A DNA stretch of 64,000 nucleotides from Rhodopirellula islandica. GTDB taxonomy: Bacteria; Planctomycetota; Planctomycetia; Pirellulales; Pirellulaceae. Positions 50,001 to 56,000 of the stretch are shown here, piece by piece. Position 1 is the stretch's first letter, and every line of letters starts with the position of its first letter. The notes beneath the pieces are model-generated. The model was not told the DNA's origin and did not search any database. It saw only the letters and a list, made by a program, of their open reading frames with translations. The stretch spans positions 1-64,000 of the forward strand of contig NZ_LECT01000001.1 in NCBI RefSeq assembly GCF_001027925.1. The letters are read 5' to 3'. The translations under genes and the position numbers were made by a program.

Positions 50001-53000
50001 GTCCGTTCGATGATGGCGGCAATGCTGATCCGGCCGACGATGTGGCGGCTTCCACTCGCCTGCGTTTACTGACGAATCGCGCGGTGCTCAGTGCGGTCAC
50101 GGTCGAGGATTCGATCGGCGGTTCCGACACGTTGTCGGGTGACGACGGCAACGACCGCGTCTTTGGCGGTTTCGGGTCTGACTTTGTGAACTTTGACCGC
50201 AATGGAGTTTCGCTGACGCCAGAATCGGGCAATGACATTCTGATCGGTGACGGCGGACGACTGACGTTCTCACACACTGACAACGTTGTTGAGACCGATG
50301 GTTTTGGAATCCTCACGCAAGCGAGCACCGAAGCGAGTGGCGTCGGTGCAGCGGACTTGATGACGGCCGGAGTTGGCCGGATGGTGATCCTTGGCGGTGC
50401 AGGAGCCGACCAGTTGTTGGCAGGAGCCGACAGCCTGGAAGACGTCATCATCGGTGACGAAGGTTCTGCGTTGTTCGACGACCAAACGGGCGTGCTGACG
50501 AGCGTTCAATCGACCAACTATTCGATCGGCAGCGATGATGTGATCACCGCTGGCAATGCACGCAATGTGCTGGTTGGCGGTGCGGGTGCCGATACGATCA
50601 CCGGCGGCAGTTCGCTCGATGGCGATATCATCATTGGCGACAATGGTCAGGCGTTGTTCACCGCGGGGGTTCTCACCTCGATCGCATCATTGGAACCCAG
50701 CGTCGGCGGTGTCGACACGATCATCGCTGCGGCAGGACCGGATGTGGTCCTGGGCGGAGCGGAAGGTGACCAGATCAACGCGGGCAGTGATGCCGACGGT
50801 GACGTTTCAATCGATGTCGTGTTGGGCGACAACGGCCAAGCGACGTTCACCACCTCGGGCGTGTTGATTGAAATTGAAACCACGGCCCCGGGCATCGGTG
50901 GCGCGGACACGATCTCGACTGGTCAGGGCAGTGACATCATCCTCGGCGGAGCGGACGCGGATCAGATCACCGGTGGTTTGGCGGGTGAGACTGGCAACGA
51001 TGACGATGTGATTCTGGGGGATGAAGGTGCAGCGTACTTCGACGCCATCACCGCACTTGCCACACGCGTTGTTTCGACTTCGCCGTCGATCGGTGGCAAC
51101 GATGTCATCGACGCGGGCGATGGACGCAACATTCTGTTGGGTGGCCAAGCAGATGACACGATCACTGGCGGCAGCAGCTTGTCAGGCGATGTGATCTTGG
51201 GTGACTCAGGGGAAGCCTTGTTCACCGCGGGCGTTCTCACCTCGATCGTTTCATTGGAACCCAGCGTCGGCGGTGTCGACACGATCGTTGCTGCGGCAGG
51301 GCCGGACGTGGTTCTGGGTGGAGCGGAAGGCGACCAGATCAACGCGGGCAGCGATGCGGACGGCGACGTCTCGATCGATGTCGTGTTGGGTGACAACGGC
51401 CAAGCGACGTTCACGACGACTGGCGTGTTGATCGAGATCGAAACCACGGCCCCGGGCATCGGTGGCGCGGACACGATTTCGACTGGCCAAGGCAGTGACA
51501 TCGTCCTCGGCGGAGCGGATGCGGATCAGATCATCGGCGGCGTGGCCGGTGAGATCGGCAACGATGACGATGTGATTCTGGGCGATGAAGGTGCGGCGTA
51601 CTTCGACGCCATCACCGCACTTGCCACACGCGTTGTTTCGACTTCGCCATCGATCGGTGACAACGATGTCATCGACGCGGGCGATGGACGCAACATTCTG
51701 TTGGGTGGCCAAGCGGATGACACGATCACTGGCGGCAGCAGCTTGTCAGGCGATGTGATCTTGGGTGACTCAGGGGAAGCCTTGTTCACCGCGGGCGTTC
51801 TCACCTCGATCGTTTCATTGGAACCCAGCGTCGGCGGTGTCGACACGATCGTTGCTGCGGCAGGACCGGACGTGGTCCTGGGCGGAGCGGAAGGCGACCA
51901 GATCAACGCGGGCAGCGATGCGGACGGCGACGTTTCGATCGATGTCGTGTTGGGCGACAACGGCCAAGCGACGTTCACCACAGCGGGTGTGCTGATCGAA
52001 ATTGAAACCACGGCCCCGGGCATCGGTGGTGCGGACACGATCTCGACTGGCCAAGGCAGTGACATCATCCTCGGCGGAGCGGACGCGGACCAGATCATCG
52101 GCGGCGTGGCCGGTGAGATCGGTAACGACGACGACGTGATTCTGGGCGATGAAGGTGCAGCTTACTTCGACGCCATCACCGCACTTGCCACACGCGTTGT
52201 TTCGACTTCGCCGTCGATCGGTGGCAATGATGTCATCGACGCGGGCGATGGACGCAACATTCTGTTGGGCGGCCAAGCGGATGACACGATCACCGGCGGC
52301 AGCAGCTTGTCAGGCGATGTGATCTTGGGTGACTCAGGGGAAGCCTTGTTCACCGCGGGCGTTCTCACCTCGATCGTTTCACTGGAACCCAGCGTCGGCG
52401 GTGTCGACACGATCGTTGCTGCGGCAGGACCGGACGTGGTCCTGGGTGGAGCGGAAGGCGACCAGATCAACGCGGGCAGCGATGCGGACGGCGACGTTTC
52501 GATCGATGTTGTGTTGGGCGACAACGGCCAAGCGACGTTCACGACGACTGGCGTGTTGATCGAGATCGAAACCACGGCCCCGGGCATTGGTGGCGCGGAC
52601 ACGATTTCGACTGGCCAAGGCAGTGACATCGTCCTCGGCGGAGCGGATTCGGATCAGATCATCGGCGGCGTGGCCGGTGAGATCGGCAACGACGACGACG
52701 TGATTCTGGGCGATGAAGGTGCAGCGTACTTCGACGCCATCACCGCACTTGCCACTCGCGTTGTTTCGACTTCGCCATCGATCGGTGGCAACGATGTCAT
52801 CGACGCGGGCGATGGACGCAACATTCTGTTGGGTGGCCAAGCGGATGACACGATCACTGGCGGCAACAGTTTGTCAGGCGATGTGATCCTGGGTGACTCA
52901 GGGGAAGCCTTGTTCACGTCTGGTGTGTTGACCACGATCACGACCATTGCTTCCGATCAGGGCGGGGCCGATATCATTGATGCTGCCAACGGGCCGGACA

Positions 53001-56000
53001 TTGTTCTTGGCGGTGGCGGAAACGATTCCGTCAACGCCGGAACCGATGCTGCGGCGGATGTCGTGATCGGTGATAGCGGCGTGGCTCACTTCACGAATGA
53101 TGGGCGATTGACCGACCTGACGACGATCGATCCAACTCTTGGTGGCGACGATGATATTTTCGTCGGTCCTGGTCCGGATGTGGTTTTGGGCGGGGCCGGT
53201 TCGGATGCGGTCGACGTGGACCGAAACACAGGCGTCCAAAGTGTGGGCGACGCTGACCGAGACATCGTCCTGGGTGACAACGGCAACGCGTTGTTTTACA
53301 CAGATGGTGGTGGGCAAGTCCTGACGCAGATTCAGACTTCGGATCCGGCTGTCGGCGATGATGACTTCATCAGCACGGGTGCTGGTGCGGACATTGTCTT
53401 TGGCGGTGCGGCGGACGACTTCATCGACGCTGGCAATGACGCCAACGGAGACGCTTCGCCGGACATCGCTCTGGGCGATAACGGGATTGCGACGTTCAAC
53501 GATGCTGGGCAATTGCTGGTTGTTCGCACGACATCTCCAGCGATTGGTGGCAACGACACGATCTCCACCGGCGGGGAGAATGACATTTTGCTGGGCGGAG
53601 CGGCGGACGACGTGGCCGATGGCGGTGCGGGACGTGACGTGTTGCTGGGCGACAACGGTGTGGTCGATTTTGTGATCGCGGACGAAGACCCGACCACGGT
53701 CGACAACATCATCACGTCGGATCCGACGATTGGTGGCAATGACACGCTGCACGGTGGGGCTGGCAACGACATCATTGTCGGGGGCACAGCCGACGACACG
53801 GTGTACGGTGGCGAGGGGCATGACATCATCTTGGGTGACCACGGCGAAGTGGACTACACCTTGCCGGTGGATGAGCAGGTCATCAGCCGCTTCATCAGTA
53901 ACGCGGACGGAGGTGGTGCGGACACGATCTACGGCGAAGACGGCGATGACTTTGTCTGGGCAGGGCAGGGTGATGACACTGTGTATGGCGGCGACGGCCA
54001 GGATGATCTTCTGGGTGGGCACAACGTTCCGTTCGGCGACGATGGCGACGATTTGTTGTCTGGTGATGCGGGCGAGGATGTCATCCTGGGTGACAACGGG
54101 ATCGTTCGTCGCGAACTGTTGAGTGAGCAGTTGGGGACGTGGACCACTTATCTGGCACCTTTTGATTCAATCGTGATTCGCGAAGTGGTTCCGTTTGACG
54201 ATCAGGACAAGATCGGCGGCGATGACACGCTGTTGGGTGGTGACGGGCAAGACATCGCCATCGGTCAGCGGGGCAACGACACGATTCGTGGTGGCGAAGG
54301 CAGCGACGAAATCACGGGTGGCTTGGGCGCTGACCAGATCTACGGCGATGAGGGGCAAGACTTTATCCTGGCAGATGCAGGGAAGATCTTGCGTGACTTC
54401 GTTGCCGATGGATCTCCACAACTGAATTCGGATGGCGTTTGGCATCGTGATCTGATCACGGAAGAAATTGGAACGATCACAGGCATCTTGGAAATGGATC
54501 CAACGCAGGTCGGCCTCGATCCTGAGTTGGCTGAGCAACTGTTGGCGGCGGATCAAATCGTGTTGGCCAACGTGGTGCTTCCCAATGGATTGCAACATCG
54601 CAACGCAACGACAGGGCAAGTCGTCAATGCAGTGATCTTGATTGACCTGGAACCAAGCGATGACGACTTTGTGGATGGTGGCGACGATCGCGACATCATC
54701 CTTGGGCAGCGAGGCGACGATGACTTGCGTGGCGGCGCTGGCGATGACACCATCGTCGGCGACGGAGCCATCAATGCCGTTCCAGTCGAAACGGACATGC
54801 CTCAGATTGCTGCGTCGACGCGTTTGATCGGGATTCTGTCCGGTGCGGACCTTTCAAACTACCAAGTGCAATTGGACGTGCTGGGCAACGTGATCGTCCC
54901 CGAGTTGCTGGCTCAACCTGGCGACTTGGTTGCTCAAGAACCGGTGTGGCAGCGTTTTGCTGGGGTCAACTCGGAGCTGGCCCAGATCGCGGCGGAAGAT
55001 TGGCTGACAACTTCCGGGGGGCTGGAACTGATTCCTGCGATTGCCTTGACCCCGACCGTGATCGGCCACGCGGATCAATTGGCAGGGAACGATCGTTTGG
55101 ACGGCGATGGTGGCGATGACCTTCTCATTGGCGACAATTGGTACGTGGAGACTCCCGTTCGCACTGGGTTCGATCCGATTGCGGATGCCCAGCAGGCAGC
55201 AGCCGACAGTTTTGTGGGCGTGATGCATTCCTTGGAAGACCTGGCATTGGATGTCGATGTTGTCCGGTACAAAGTTCACGGGCAATCGCTGCCCATGCGG
55301 AACATCGAGATCGGCAACGACACGATCAACGCTGGCGATGGGAACGACACGGTCTTTGGCGACGATGCGCAATACGACCTTGTTTCAACCGCAGTGCTGC
55401 CCGGTAGCGAAGCCATCCCAGAACGGGCTGCTGAGCTGCTGAAGTACTATGGTCGCATTGAAATCCTTGGCTCCGATGCAACGCACCTCGTTTCGGTGGC
55501 GCACGTTGGCGTGATTGACACGTTGTTGGAGGATGCGTCCGTCCAACGGCCTGGTCTGCCAAGTCTCAGTGCCAGCGACGTGGAGTTCCTGAGATACCAC
55601 ACGTTGGTTCTGGGGGAGGATGAGATTTCAGGCGGTGCCGGCGACGACACGCTGGTCGGAGGCGACGGTTGGTGGGTCGCCCCCTTGGTGACGGGCGCAA
55701 CAGGGGACTTGCCCAACTCGGTCAGCCCCACGGGGATCTCCGGAGAGCCATTGGCGCAATTGCGTGTTGCCTTGGATGACCAGTATGAACAGCAGAAGGA
55801 TGCTCTGGCGCAACGACGTGCGCTACGAACATTCAATGTGGCGACGGAACTGGAACATCGTGATTCGGTCAGCAAGATTGCGTACGTTCCGGCACTGGAC
55901 CGGGAGCTCGACAACGATGATATCAACGCCGGGGCGGGCGCCGACATCCTGATCGGTGACCGCGGCGTGATTGCCATGCCATTGGTTCTGAACACGCCGG

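Noticed and set aside
51526-52098. Repeated minus-strand open frames with Ser/Pro-rich products at 564-bp spacing
   Set aside because: These are antisense readings of the tandem 564-bp units; their repetition follows from the sense-strand repeat.
50657-52912. Possible CRISPR array, because of regularly spaced identical sequence
   Set aside because: Unit length is 564 bp, fully coding and in frame, with no short repeat-spacer structure and no cas genes in the window.
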